From: Apolygus lucorum
Lineage: Eukaryota > Arthropoda > Insecta > Hemiptera > Miridae
DNA: 64,000 nucleotides
NCBI GenBank assembly: GCA_009739505.2
Contig: CM019173.2
Location: 33,205,929-33,269,928 of the forward strand
Direction of reading: 5' to 3'
Shown here in pieces: positions 1-11,084 of the stretch (position 1 is the first letter of the stretch; every line of letters starts with the position of its first letter). The notes below the pieces were generated by a model. It saw only the letters and a program-made list of their open reading frames with translations. It was not told the DNA's origin and did no database searches. Both the position numbers and the translations under genes were made by a program.

Positions 1-810
1 CGTCATTCAGGTATCTCACAACACTATTACAAAAAACTTACGATTATTCGTTGTTGAGGGAAATTATTCAAGTATCATGGGCCGAGAGTGGATTAAAGCA
101 CTAGACATTTTGCCAATCCCCGCTATAAATCAATTATCAAGTAGCCGAACACTGGATCATTTACTTAAAGAGTATTCTCAGTTGTTCGAATAACAAGTCA
201 ATGCTTTAAAAAATTACAAATACTCGGTTGAATTGGCTAATGATGCCAAACCTGTATTTAAGCGCACGACCTGTACCATATACGCTTATGCCCGGAGTCG
301 ATAAAGAGCTCCAACGCCTTGAAAACGATGGAATCATCACAAAAACAACAATTTCTGATTGGGCTACACCTATCGTTCCAGTCAGGAAGCCTAACGGCGA
401 TATACGAATCTGTGCAGATTATTCATGTTCAGTTAATCAACAGATTAAAGTGTCTCACTATCCTTTTCCAAGTTTCGAGGAAGTTTCTACAAAGCTCAAC
501 GGAGGTCAGTTGTTTTCAACATGTGACATTACTACGGCCTTCTTGCACCTACCTGTCTGTACCAAGTCATCGGAAATCCTCACAATCAATACACATAGAG
601 GATTGTACAAAGTCAACCGACTCTTGTTTGGATGCAGCTCAGCCCCTGCAGTTTGGCAAAGGTACATAGACAGTGTGCTGCAGGACCTCCCCAGAGTTGC
701 TGTCGTACATGACGACATAATAGTTACAGGAGAAACTGAAAAAATACATTTGGAACGTTTGGAAGAATTATTTAAACAACTAGTTCATCATGGAATCCGC
801 CTCAACCCAG
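1..810 (+). pseudogene. Ty3/Gypsy pol, protease end and reverse transcriptase (fragment 1 of 4)
   Basis: Decayed Gypsy-type polyprotein. Bases 1-190 read as the tail of an aspartic protease and the linker (LRLFVVEGNYSSIMGREW), ending at a stop near 191. The frame changes near 270, and 228-810 encodes the reverse transcriptase fingers and palm: SDWATPIVPVRKPNGDIRIC, then the FDIT-like STCDITTAFLHLP. The YxDD catalytic box reads VVHDDI, so the aspartates are kept but the tyrosine is lost. With the stop and the frameshift, this points to a dead copy. It stops abruptly at RLNP (810), where a solo LTR is inserted; the reading resumes at 2020. Family assignment rests on the motif order protease, RT, RNase H, integrase over the four fragments. 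Confidence 0.88.
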
Positions 811-2015
811 TGTGAGCTCCCGCTCACTGAAATAACACCATCAGTGGCAGAGCTAGGTTAGAGTTAGCCTCCCTCCTGAGACTCCCCAGACAAGCGGGAC
901 GCCACCTCCAGCAGAGCGTCCAACTCCCCGACGAGGAAAGACAGCTGTCTTCCTCGTCAGCCAATGAAAACCCTCCACGCACAACACCTCAGTGGAGGGT
1001 GGGGAGTCACACCGGAATTTCCAGAGAATTCAACGGCTTCGCTTTAGTCCAGTTTCAAACCTCAGACAGAGTGGTAGCCGCGAGCCCAGCCCACTATCAC
1101 CTCTGCTCTTCCCCCCAGTCTCTCCTTGTGCGCACGTTAAACTCCACAAAGTCGACATAAAACCTACCTCGTATTTCGCCGCGAAGACCCTGCAGCTCCA
1201 GCGAAGACGACCTTCACACTTCTGCCACGAATCTAGCAGATTTCCTTCGGGCCCTGTCAGAGTGAGTGCACAAACCTAACATACTAAAAAGCTTTGGCCA
1301 AAGTAGTGCTGTGATAGAGTAACCATACTAGTACTTGTAGACACGAAAACGATACGAAACCTAACTTTAACCCTGAACTGCCTTTTTGTTGATGATATTG
1401 GAACTTGGATACTGATGAATGAGAATGGAAACGATTTTGTAAAGAACGCACGGAATTTGTATAAAACATATCTTATTTGTGACCGATTCATGTCTATTTT
1501 GAGTTGCCCTTCAGGCTCTGTCTCATTTTGTGCTTCACACATCAGCAATTGAACTTGTTAATAAATCAAAGCTAGTAGTTGCAAACCTTGTAGTTTTTCT
1601 TGACTTTCCCTGGTTCAGATAACTAGTACGAGGAACGTGCATCGACACACCTCAGGTTCATTTCACAGAATCCCTTCAGGATCATTTATTAAGTCCCTCA
1701 GGCCAGACACATTTGTGATCAGTTGCAATTTCATGCGCCCTTCAGGCTAACACAGTTTCGACACAACATCGCCACAGAGCTTCAAAATTGTCTACGCCTC
1801 GCCGCAGGTAAATATAATCACGCTACCCTTTAACTTAACATTAGTCATAAGTGTTTTTGGTATTTGCTTTTTCTCTTCCCCCACAGAACTCGTGCCAAAG
1901 TTGTTCAACGATTAACGACACAGTCGTCACTCGTTGAACGATACGCTCACACCTTGGGGACAGTGGTAGATTTAACCCCCTCCCTCTGTCAATAACGCGT
2001 GAGTAACAGCCTACA
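811..2015 (+). mobile_element. Solo LTR (family 1, copy 1) inserted in the Gypsy RT
   Basis: A 1,205-bp LTR beginning TGTGAGCTCC and ending CCTACA, flanked by the 4-bp duplication CCAG (807-810 and 2016-2019). Removing it with one CCAG rejoins the interrupted RT domain. It opens with a short palindrome, TGTGAGC-TCCC-GCTCAC, contains AATAAA near 1560 and several CCTTCAGG repeats, and encodes nothing convincing. A related LTR lies at 40682-41917. No internal region is present, so it arose by LTR-LTR recombination. The superfamily (Gypsy or BEL/Pao) cannot be told from the LTR alone. Confidence 0.85.
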
Positions 2016-2019
2016 CCAG

Positions 2020-3093
2020 CAAAATGCAAATTTTTACAAAAAGAAGTAAAATTTCTGGGACATAATTTGCAGTCAAGGGGTCAAAAAGACAACTGAACGT
2101 GTTGATGCAGTGACGAACTGCAAAACTCCCACCTGTGTCAAGGATGTTCAATCATTCATGGGTGTGGTAAATTTTTACGCAAAATTTGCAAATAATCTTG
2201 CAACTTTGGCTGAGCCTCTCTACGAACTTACAGATCAGACGTACCGTTCGAGTGGAAAGAAAAACACCAACGCAGTTTTCTTAAAGTAAAAGAAGAAATT
2301 TCATCAGACAAAATTTTGATGCATTATGATCCGAAACTGCCTTTGGTACTATCAGTCGACGCCTCACCAGTCGGCCTGGGCGCCGTTTTGGGCCATAGAA
2401 TTGGGAAAATTGAACGACCCATAGCTTTTTCTTCCAGAACACTAAATACCAGTGAAAGAAACTACTCGCAGATCGATAAAGAGGCCGCTGCAATTCGTTG
2501 GGGAGTTGAGAAATTTTTCAATTACCTTTTCGGGAGAAAATTAATTTTGGTCACAGACCATAAGCCCCTGTACCATATATTTGGGCGCCAAAAACGAAGA
2601 AAGTTGCCTTCACACACGGGAACTCGACTACTACATTATGCCATTTATTTACAAATGTTCGAGTTTGATATAGAATACCGGAAGTCCCAGGACAACGGAA
2701 ACGCCGATTTTCTATCGAGACTTCCGCAAAATTCCAAAGAATTGGAGTCACCAGATGACGAGATACCATCAAAATACGATGATATTGCTGTTTTCAGTTT
2801 GGAACAGATCAACAAAATTCCAATATTACCCAAAGATATTCGAAAAGCTACCCTCGAAGATCCTGAAACAAGAGACATTTTCGAAAAACTACAGCAGGGT
2901 ATAACAATTGGACCAAACTCTACACAATTTTCCCTTCAAGGAGGCTGCATTTTCAATGGGATCCGTGTCTATATTCCTACAACCCTCAGGCATAAAGTCT
3001 TAGAGGAACTTCACGAAGGTCATGTGGGTATGATCAAAATGAAAGCCCTGGCACGATCCATTGTCTATTGGCCAAAGATCAATGAGGATATTA
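2020..3093 (+). pseudogene. Ty3/Gypsy pol, RT end, RNase H and integrase zinc domain (fragment 2 of 4)
   Basis: Continuation of the pol broken at 810. Bases 2020-2300 hold the RT end (KFLGHNL, FMGVVNFYAKFA) in more than one frame. From 2316 an open frame gives RNase H: LSVDASPVGLGAVL carries the first catalytic Asp, FSSRTLNTSERNYSQIDKE the Glu-containing segment, and TDHKPLYHIF the next Asp. ADFLSRLP follows, and then the integrase HHCC zinc-binding start (LHEGHVGMIKMKALARSIVYWP). It breaks off at NEDI at 3093, where a TA-targeting DNA transposon is inserted. Confidence 0.9.
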
Positions 3094-4613
3094 GAGAGTT
3101 TTCGCCACGTCTTTTGTGACGACCGTCCGCGTGTAATATCCATGCAACCGTCCGAAAATGGTGACTGCGCATGCGTGACGACTCGGACGGCGAGCTCGGT
3201 CGTCTTGGACGCCGCCAAATGCCGGCTTTTGGCGGCGTCGGGAACGACGGTTTTCTTGACGACTGTATCCTTGATAACCTCACACTTTTATAACCAGTTT
3301 CAATTTAGATCGGATGAAGCAGGATTTTGTGTTGTGTTCAACGTTCGACTCCCGTGTTTTGGTTTTCGATTTTAGCTTTGATTTGTAGAACAGTTTTCTT
3401 TTTCCCGGGAATTATCAAGTTTTTCATCACTCGAAACAAACTACTCGTCACCAGAATTCTGTTATCTTCGCATCAAGATCAAGTGAATCCATCGTATACT
3501 ATTGTTGACTCTGTGCGAATTTTACATTGTTTGAATGTCAATGAAATTTCCGAATAAATGCGCCCTTGTTTTTCATTTAATGTTATATAATATATAACAT
3601 TAAATGAAAAACATAATATATTTATGTTTAATTTAATATATAACATAATATATAATATAACATTTAATATCATATATAACATTTTATTAAGTATGTTATA
3701 TAATATATAACATACTTAATATTATTAAGTATTTATTCATCTACCAACACACCTAACTACAGATCTACAATAAACAGGCGACGAGAGTCAGTTCATGTAA
3801 GTAGGTATCATCTAAGATTTCAATTGATAGTTCCGCTTGCTGTGATCATTGTACTTGTAAGTTGCATGACAAATTGGAAAAAATGCTCTTACTACAGTTA
3901 TCAAGTTTATTACCATTGAAAAAATACCTTCTTTTCACACAATAGTAGGTATTTGGTTAATTATGTATAGCTGCATTTATGTGTTACGTCTGTAAGTTCG
4001 TACATCTATCCTAGTTTGATAGATCTGTACTTTCGTTTTTGTAATAGTCCGCACGTCCTGGTAGGTAGAAACGAAGTACCTAGCTACTCTAAATTATCTA
4101 TAGATATGTTACGGACGTGTTGTTAGACAAACAAGAAACAAGTAGAAAGGTAGCTACTGCAAAATCGGTAGTAAAGTAAGTACTATAGACCCAAAAAAAT
4201 GCAGTAAGAGGTCTGGAAAAGCTAGTGTTGTTCACTACTTTCTAAAGGTGAAAACGATCAAAATCATCAGTAGGCAGGTTTTTATATGTAGGGTCCGAAA
4301 GGGATGTAAATAGGTACCTACCTACCTACCCAAGTAGTAATAAATTTATTGCTTTTTCAATAAGGCGAATATTCTAATTTTCGATCTGAAAAACTCATTT
4401 CGAGACCCCCGGAATCTGAATCAGCTGTTCGTCATCGGCCATTTTCAAGTGACTTCACAGGTCGGTAGCTGTTTAGCGTCACTTCCAGAGTCCGCTCCTT
4501 ATTTTGTGACGACTCGAAATCCATCAAAAAAGTTAGCATCTGCGTCTGCTGGCCCCATCTGGCTCTAGTCGTCACGATCTCAAGTCGTCACGCCTGACGT
4601 GGTGAAAACTCTC
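3094..4613. mobile_element. Non-autonomous TIR DNA transposon with TA target duplication
   Basis: Terminal inverted repeats GAGAGTTTTCRCCACGTC at 3094 and, reversed, at 4613; TA on both sides (3092-3093, 4614-4615). Excising it restores the integrase frame. It is 1,520 bp long with no transposase. Inside are a GC-rich hairpin near 3215-3242 (CGACGCCGCC and its complement around a TTTTGG loop region) and a long AT palindrome near 3580-3725 made of TATAACATTAAAT-type arms. The TA duplication suits Tc1/mariner, but the TIRs were not matched to a named family. Confidence 0.8.
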
Positions 4614-4965
4614 TAAGGAGTCAACTTGTAAGAATTGTTCTGACTGTGTTAGAGTCCAACACCAACGGGCTAAAGTCGAAAAACATTTTTGGGAATATCC
4701 AGCCTACCCTTGGGAGAGAATTCATTGTGATTTTGCAGGACCCTTCATGGGCCACACATTCCTCTTGGTGGTGGATTCCCACTCAAAATGGTTGGAAACC
4801 TTCATAGTAAGGTCGACTACCTCGAAAGATGCTATAAGTGTTCTGGAATCGCTATTTTCTCGTTATGGTCTTCCTAGAACCCTAGTTTCTGACAATGGAA
4901 CTGCATTCACGAGCCAACAATTTCAGAAATTCATGCAAATTCACGCTATAAAAAAAAGTTTTATT
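4614..4965 (+). pseudogene. Ty3/Gypsy integrase core (fragment 3 of 4)
   Basis: Integrase continues from fragment 2: CKNCSDCVRVQHQRAK completes the HHCC zinc domain. The DDE core follows, with the first Asp in WERIHCDFAGPF, the segment LLVVDSHSKWLE, and the second Asp in LVSDNGTAFTS. It ends at HAIK (about 4965), where a composite retroposon insertion begins. The expected next segment (HITTTPFHPASNGQAER) resumes at about 7543. Confidence 0.88.
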
Positions 4966-4999
4966 TTGCACATCCTAAAAATAGGCAATACAAATGCCA

Positions 5000-5382
5000 A
5001 TACAATTACAAAATTTTAAGTTCGATTAGGGCAGTGCCGATCACAATTGGGTGAAGGGAGCGCAGGCAAGAGCCCCCCCCCCCCCACCCGCCGGCCGGCG
5101 CCACCCGACCGGCCCCAGGCCCCACCCACCATGACGGCTCCCCGCATAAGACACCCACGAGGGAAACAGCTGCCACGCAAGTAACCAGCCGCCCCCAACG
5201 CAGGACATCCCCACGGATCCCATTCCCAACAGGGAAAAGAGAACAATGGAGCCGCCCCCAGGACCGATAGGGCGACACCGACCAACAGGAGAGGAAAACC
5301 CACCCATACACTCATTCATTCAATAAATACATTCACACCACTAATAAATAATTCTTCAATATAACAAAAAAAAAAAAAAAAA
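5000..5382 (+). mobile_element. Poly(A)-tailed retroposon fragment
   Basis: A C-rich then GC-rich stretch ends in AATAAATACATTCACACC, ATAATTCTTCAATATAAC and an 18-A run (5366-5382). This looks like the 3' end of a LINE or SINE in plus orientation. It lies between the interrupted Gypsy integrase and the opposite-strand LINE. The three overlapping G-rich minus-strand reading frames across it (5006-5319) are composition artefacts. The left boundary is uncertain and I found no target duplication. Confidence 0.45.
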
Positions 5383-5555
5383 CACGAAGACAAAAAATAT
5401 CACAGATCAGGCACTACCACTATACTAGACAGAGTACTTACAAAAAAATTCCTCTGCTAGACAATTAAAGTCAACTAAATCTAAATAAACCCTATTATAC
5501 CCTGTTATGATTCATTCAATTCTTTTGAGTCGTCAATATACACATTAAAAAAAAG

Positions 5556-7520
5556 TTAAACAGACCATTGAATATTAAAAAAATCACTAACTGAATACAG
5601 TTCAGCCTGTAAAAGTTTCATTTTCAGTTTCCGCGTAAATGGTTTCTCTGAGAGGTTGCGGATATCGGTGGGTAAAGCGTTAAATAATCTTGAACCGATC
5701 TGGTAGGGATCACATCGCTGGACCACGCTGAGGCGGGTAAACGGGATAACAATATCTTTGCCAGTTCTTGTGGGATACCGATGTGAGCTTGACACCGTCT
5801 TGAGGTGAGGCAGATTTGACTTGGTAATAGTCAAAACCGCAAGGACATAAGCACTTGGTAGAGTGAGCACATTTAGTCGAACGAACGACCCTCTGCAGCT
5901 AACACCCCATCGGAGGCCAGCGAGGATGCGAATGACACGCTTCTGTAATTTGAAAACCTCCACTGAGTGACAAGAATTCCCCCACAATGCTAAACAATAG
6001 GACATTCTGCTTGCAAAACAGGCGTGATAAATTGTGAGAAGAACATCCCTCAATACAACTGCTGACAATCTGCGAATCATGAAGGTACATGAAGTAAGCT
6101 TGGCAGTAAGTGCCTCAATATGTGGTAACCAAGACATTCTGTTATCCAACTGTAGTCCAAGAAAGTTTGCTGATTGTTCCTGACGACCATTTAAGGCAAA
6201 GTTTAGTATCTGCGATTTTTCCTTGTTCAGCAAAAGAGAATTCGCAGAGCACCATCTTTCAATCAACATGTCATAATTAGTCAAATTAATCTGTAGATCA
6301 CCAGACCCAGACCCAACTGCCAAATTCGTTATATCGTCGGCAAATAAGAATACGCTTCCTTCCTTTTCAAATTGATATGCCAAATCATTAATAAAGATCA
6401 GAAAGCAGCAAGGACCAAGGACACTACCCTGTTTGACTCCACATGGAATATCAACCGCCACGGACTGAACTCCATTATGGTAAACAACCTGCCTCCAGCC
6501 ACCGAGAAAGCCCTTGAAGAATGACAGAGTCGACGGTGAGAATCCATAATATTCAAATTTCTTCAGTAGTAGGTTATGCTGAACAAGATCAAAAGCCTTG
6601 GAGAGATCATGTAGATGTAAAGAGGCATGTTTCTTATCATCCAATGCATGTAAAACGTGACCTACCAGGGATAACGCTGCCGATGAGGTATTCTTTCCTT
6701 TACGGAATCCAAATTGTTGAGAGTGGTAGAGGTTATTGCCCTCAAGGTGAGAAATTAATCTTCCGAGCACCAATCGCTCTAGAATTTTCACCAAAATTGG
6801 AAGCTTAGAAACAGGGCGGAAGTCATCATAATTCTTCGAGTTTCCTTTCTTGGGGATTGGAGTTATCACAGACGTCTTCAGACATTCGGGAAATCCACCT
6901 CTCTCGAAACAAAGATTTATGATAAATGTTAAAGGTTCAATGATGCTAGGCGCCACGGCCTTAACAATGACAGAGTTTATACCCATAAAATCAGCTGCAT
7001 GACTATTTTTCAAACTCATGATGGTTGCATAAACCTCTTCAACAGTGACATGATTCAGTACAAATTCATTCGGTGAACTCGGAGCTTTGTGAACAAACTC
7101 GAGGAAATCCGATGAGACTGAGGCTAATTTCAGCTGCTCAAACACCTGGGCGAAAGAGTCACTGAACCCATTGCAGTTCAGATTTGTGCCTAGTTTTTGG
7201 TTCCGACCTTTCATGTTAAGCTCCTCATGAACTACTTGCCAGCAGGTTTTTTGCTTATTAGGAGCGCTCTTTATCCTGCCATCATATGCATCACGCTTGA
7301 ACTGATTCAGAGCTCGCCTATACTTATTACGACTATTACGAGCCAAAATCCCGAAATCATGACTATTTGAACGACGAAATAAATCCTTAAAACAATAGTA
7401 CTCCTCACGAAGATCAACGAGTTCTTGTGTAAACTTGTACTTTTGCTTCCCACGTAGACCACAGAACTTGCGACTTGACCAAGGGCATGAGGCATCGAGA
7501 ACCGAACCCAATATCCGCAA
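5556..7520 (-). CDS. LINE (Jockey/CR1-like) reverse transcriptase, 5'-truncated
   Basis: A 654-codon open frame with no internal stop encodes a non-LTR reverse transcriptase. Motifs in order: MSLKNSHAADFMGINS, TSVITPIPKKGNSKNYDDFR, HLHDLSKAFDLVQH (motif A aspartate), GVKQGSVLGPCCFLIFINDL, the FADD catalytic box (FLFADDITNL), FLGLQLDNRMSW and a C-terminal SYCLALWGNS segment. The upstream apurinic endonuclease is missing and the frame opens without a natural ATG near 7520, so this is a 5'-truncated copy. Its 3'UTR runs to about 5383. It is inserted antisense in the Gypsy integrase. The open frame suggests it is younger than the host Gypsy. Confidence 0.88.
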   Translation of the reverse strand: MRILGSVLDASCPWSSRKFCGLRGKQKYKFTQELVDLREEYYCFKDLFRRSNSHDFGILARNSRNKYRRALNQFKRDAYDGRIKSAPNKQKTCWQVVHEELNMKGRNQKLGTNLNCNGFSDSFAQVFEQLKLASVSSDFLEFVHKAPSSPNEFVLNHVTVEEVYATIMSLKNSHAADFMGINSVIVKAVAPSIIEPLTFIINLCFERGGFPECLKTSVITPIPKKGNSKNYDDFRPVSKLPILVKILERLVLGRLISHLEGNNLYHSQQFGFRKGKNTSSAALSLVGHVLHALDDKKHASLHLHDLSKAFDLVQHNLLLKKFEYYGFSPSTLSFFKGFLGGWRQVVYHNGVQSVAVDIPCGVKQGSVLGPCCFLIFINDLAYQFEKEGSVFLFADDITNLAVGSGSGDLQINLTNYDMLIERWCSANSLLLNKEKSQILNFALNGRQEQSANFLGLQLDNRMSWLPHIEALTAKLTSCTFMIRRLSAVVLRDVLLTIYHACFASRMSYCLALWGNSCHSVEVFKLQKRVIRILAGLRWGVSCRGSFVRLNVLTLPSAYVLAVLTITKSNLPHLKTVSSSHRYPTRTGKDIVIPFTRLSVVQRCDPYQIGSRLFNALPTDIRNLSEKPFTRKLKMKLLQAELYSVSDFFNIQWSV

Positions 7521-7542
7521 AAACTCTAAGGAAGCATATTAC

Positions 7543-8300
7543 TACCACACCGTTTCATCCTGCATCTAACGGTCAAGCGGAAAGGTATGTTTTCACCTTG
7601 AAGCAAGCCCTACGAGCCATGAAGAACCATGAGGGTGGACTACAACACCGCTTGAACGTATTTCTGATGGCATACAGACGCACTCCGAACATCACCACGG
7701 GAGAATCACCAGCAAAGCTGTTTCTGCAACGAGAAATCCGATCAAAAATTGATATTCTGAAGCCAGATCCCGTTCGAGAAGTCGTCGAGAAGCTTAGGAA
7801 AAATCACGTTTCCTTCTGTGAGCGTACGTTTAGTGATGGAGAAGTGGTCGCAGTCCTCGATCCGCTCACCTGATAGAAAGTGGAGTTTTGGAAGAGTGGT
7901 CAGTCGTGATGGGAATCTCCAGTATACGATCTCGGTTGAAGGGCAGCTCTGGAGAAGACACGTAGAACAGATGAGAAGTTGTGGACCTATGCTTCGTAAT
8001 CCGGTGACGTCACCACCTCCTATTGCTCTACCATCAAGTGAAGCGACCTCACACCCTCAGATCGTTGAGCAAGCTACCTCAACACCAAACGAGAAACCTA
8101 TTCCAAGGAAGTCAATAGTCCCTCGGAATTCGATCTCTCCACGAAAATCCGTTTCCATCTCACCGCAAAAATCCACTTCACCCAGAATGTCCGTCCAGAT
8201 AGAACATCCTGAAATATCAACATCTGGAGAACAACCTGAGTTACGTCGGTCCAAAAGAGAACGTCGAAAGCCCATCCGTTTCAGTCCAGTTGATGTATAG
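7543..8300 (+). pseudogene. Ty3/Gypsy integrase C-terminal part (fragment 4 of 4)
   Basis: The integrase resumes with ITTTPFHPASNGQAERYV, which supplies the third catalytic residue (Glu in QAER). It continues through QHRLNVFLMAYRRTPNITTG. A frameshift near 7850-7875 moves the reading to the frame ending at 8300, which holds the SH3-like C-terminal segment (WRRHVEQMR) and a Ser/Pro/Lys-rich tail with the short repeat PRKS. The stop codon TAG ends the polyprotein. With fragments 1-3 this is one pol about 3 kb long before its insertions. Confidence 0.88.
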
Positions 8301-8640
8301 ATTATTGCTTATTCATCTTATTAATTTGTCTTCTATTTCAAAATACATAATAATATATCGTATCTATATTAAGTAAAATTAAATGCATGTTTCACACCTA
8401 GTTTTGAGTGCTTTTGAAATTGTTAAAAGTCAATGAAAATATTATACAATAGTAGTTGATATCTGGAATTTTCAAGAGGAAGATGATGTTATGTATTATC
8501 TACCTGTTACATGATAACCTTCTCATGGAACACTTAATAAAGTATCCAGTTTTCAGCAGTCTAAGTATCAATGTGTCCTCTCTCCCAATTTCCTAATTTT
8601 CAGTGAAAATCTTAATAAAATTACATACAAACTTACATAA
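8301..8640. other. Gypsy 3' flank, no gene
   Basis: AT-rich sequence after the pol stop. It has AATAAA signals near 8533 and 8613 and a purine tract (AAGAGGAAGATGA, 8474-8486) followed by TGTTATG, which could be a polypurine tract and LTR start. No matching 5' LTR is in the window, so this cannot be confirmed. No coding signal was seen. Confidence 0.4.
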
Positions 8641-8999
8641 AAACCTTTATATCAAAATTTTTTGAGTTAAGGCGTTTTCAAAATTTCAACTCTTAGAAGT
8701 GACCTACATCAACCCAAATCTTCAGAGCACAACTAGACCCCAAATGGAGCCTACATACCAAATTTCATCAAAATCGGTCAATGCTAACTGAGGAAAATGC
8801 CGCGTATGGCGGACGGAGGGCCAATTTTTATTCGATTTTTGGATTCTACGTACCTTGAAACGTAAACCAACAAATTTTGAGGGGGGGGGGGTTAACTCTT
8901 AATATTCTGAGGTATCTTTTCGGAAGTCTGATTTCTATTTGCAATATTTTCTCCACTTTTAAATCTAATTCGACCGCCATTGGCTGTCTTGATACTCCA

Positions 9000-9689
9000 A
9001 CTGATTGTGTAAGTAAACGTAATACAAACATAATAGCTCCAAAAAATAATGAAAAAACAATGCTCGAGTTGATGTTGTAGTACAGCCTTCTAGGAGTCTT
9101 CTACCCTCATTTCTCACATTGAAGGTTATTAGTTGGGTTTCCTTGCCAGAGATGGCGCTACTAAGGCAGCACAGATCCCTCTATGAAGTGAACTTTTCCA
9201 CCTTATTCCTTGAATATATTACATTATGAGAAATAATAGACACCAACATCTCACCAAGGATTTTTTCAAGTTTCTTTCTTCTACTCCAACAAAAGTGGGT
9301 TTGCAGATAAATTCTCCTCACTCATATAGCGCTATTGTTGCCCTTGGAAAGATTATTCTTGAGCTGAGAGAGTGTAATAAGGCCTTTGAGGAACCTTATG
9401 CTCAAATATTCTATAAATTTGTCAAAATGCATCTACATTTAATTTAAAACATATTGTTTAGTAATGCATGCATTCCAGGGGACGTCCCATTGGATAAGCA
9501 TTAGATCAGTTTAACCAGTTGTTAAGTGATAAAACTGTTTCACTCGATGTAATTTATTTATTACTTTAGGCAAGAAATACTGACCCCCCCCCCACCATTA
9601 TCTACCATAACACTTCTAGCGGCATGGGAGCCTCGAATCTGAAGAGCATTTTAAAATCCATGATCTACGATACCCAACATGCGAATTAG
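9000..9689. other. Gene-less stretch
   Basis: AT-rich sequence with short C runs (9588-9596) and one 73-codon open frame (9226-9447) with no recognisable motif. No splice-supported exon or repeat boundary was identified. Confidence 0.3.
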
Positions 9690-10717
9690 AGTTACCCCCC
9701 CCCCCCCACCACCACCACCCCAACGCCAACAATGGTGCCAGTCTGGCACCAAAGCGGAAATACGTCGTAACATTGAACTTTCATCTGTTAGTTTTGGTAG
9801 GCAGTCCGTCGAAGTTCACATCCGTATTCGAGGTGAAATACAAAAAAAAAAAAAAAAAACACGAAATAAGCGGTTTATGGCATCATGGCACCATGTCCTG
9901 GCACCATGTTGGCACCACTATTAATTCCATGGTGGTACAGAGAATAATTCATGAAAATCCGGAGGTATAATGAGAATTTTTCCTCAATTTCAAAGCTTGG
10001 GTACAATTAGTAAGCAGTAAAGGAACCGAAATATTGAAAAATCGGATATTTTGTGAATATTATCCCCCCACTCACCACCTCCCCTTGCGAATTTTGGTAC
10101 TCTGGTAAAATCATGTACAACTCGGAAGTTATTTGAGTCAAACAAAAAAAGAAACACGCAAATCGGTTGGAAATTGAGGCCTGGGCAGAGTTTACAAGAT
10201 TGTGCACGCAAACGAACGTTTTTTAGGCATTAACCCCCCCTTTCCCCCTCTTAAAAAGCAAAATTCAAAATTCCGGCGCCGTAGTGCACAACTAGATAGT
10301 ATTCCGCGTCAAACGAAAAAAGAACCAGGAAAATCGATTGAGAACTAAGGCCTGGGCAGAGTTTACAAGATTGTGCACGCAAACGAACGTTTTTTAGGCA
10401 TTAACCCCCCCTTTCCCCCTCTTAAAAAGCAAAATTCAAAATTCCGGCGCCGTAGTGCACAACTAGATAGTATTCCGCGTCAAACGAAAAAAGAACCAGG
10501 AAAATCGATTGAGAACTAAGGCCTGGGCAGAGTACACAAGATTATGCCCAAAAACGCACGTTTTTCGAGCATTAACCCCCCCTTTCCCCCCCTTAAAAGG
10601 CAAAATTCGAAATTCCGGCGACGTAGTGCACAACTAGATAGTTTTCCGCGACGAACAAAAAAAGAACCAGGAAAATCGGTTGAGAACTAAGGCCTGTGCA
10701 GAGTACACAAGATTTTG

Positions 10718-10752
<35 letters not shown>

Positions 10753-10905
10753 TACACCTATGGTTTTTTTTTCGCGGATTTGGATTCAGAATGGTCTAAA
10801 ACGGATTACTGTGTGGTTATTTTTTTTTCTGTTGAGTGTTGTCCAACTTCACCCCAGATCGATCGCATAAGGACGCCCAAGTCTTACTGTGGGACGTCCT
10901 AAAAA
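9690..10905 (+). repeat. Interspersed repeat family E, copy 1, with internal tandem array and (CA)n
   Basis: Begins in a C run and CCACC repeats, then a palindromic TGGTGCCAGTCTGGCACCA segment (9732-9750). Next comes a unique part ending in CCGAAATATTGAAAAATCGG, a 171-bp tandem array, a (CA)n microsatellite at about 10720-10748, and a tail with GGTCTAAAACGG, a T run and ACGCCCAAGTCTTACTGTGG. The same order recurs at 44220-45035 with only about one tandem unit. The layout (unique head, central tandem units, microsatellite, tail) resembles Helentron/DINE-type non-autonomous elements, but no transposase or rep/helicase is present. Confidence 0.65.
10178..10700 (+). repeat. 171-bp tandem array inside repeat family E
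   Basis: Unit starts marked by GGCCTGGGCAGAG lie at 10178, 10349, 10520 and, as GGCCTGTGCAGAG, at 10691, giving an exact 171-bp period. The first two units are nearly identical; the third has diverged. Each contains AACCCCCCCTTTCCCCC, an AAATTCCGGCGNCGTAGTGC segment and a closing AATCGATTGAGAACTAAGG. The first unit is preceded by a degenerate copy. Confidence 0.85.
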
Positions 10906-11084
10906 TGCGAAAAAACAAATTTTTTAACAAGTGCAAAATTAAGGGTTAAAAAATTGTTTTTCTTGGTCGATTCCAAAGGTTTAATATTGAAAATAATAAA
11001 CCAAAATGAAACCTCATTGGTAACAAGGCATTAACTACTCAGACGTGTAGACATTGTGAAAAAAGATTATCAGATATGAAAGCT

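Larger units (their letters stand above)
8641..11010 (+). repeat. Interspersed repeat family A, copy 1 (interrupted)
   Basis: 8641-8885 matches the family A core seen again at 19490-20125, 31085-31600, 47710-48365 and 63255 onward: AAGTGACCTACATCAACC, CACAACTAGACCCCAAATGG, ATTTCATCAAAATCGGTCAA. The family's end segment (CTTGGTCGATTCCAAAGG, then AATAATAAACCAAAAT) appears only at about 10960-11005, so 8890-10945 looks inserted. That interval includes the family E repeat at 9690-10905. Near-terminal TGGTTTATTATTTT sequences occur at both ends of the family in inverted orientation, as in a non-autonomous DNA element. Confidence 0.6.

Noticed and set aside
5006..5319. Three overlapping G/W/R-rich frames on the minus strand
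   Set aside because: They come from a C-rich, GC-biased 3' tail; no domain, and all three frames are open at once, a composition effect.
8487..8637. Possible LTR of the first Gypsy element (TGTTATG...CTTACA after a purine tract)
   Set aside because: No second copy in the window to compare, and the candidate is very short; left as an unconfirmed note.
9679..9970. Overlapping frames through poly-C, poly-A and repeat E
   Set aside because: Low-complexity translation (Pro and Lys runs) inside an interspersed repeat.
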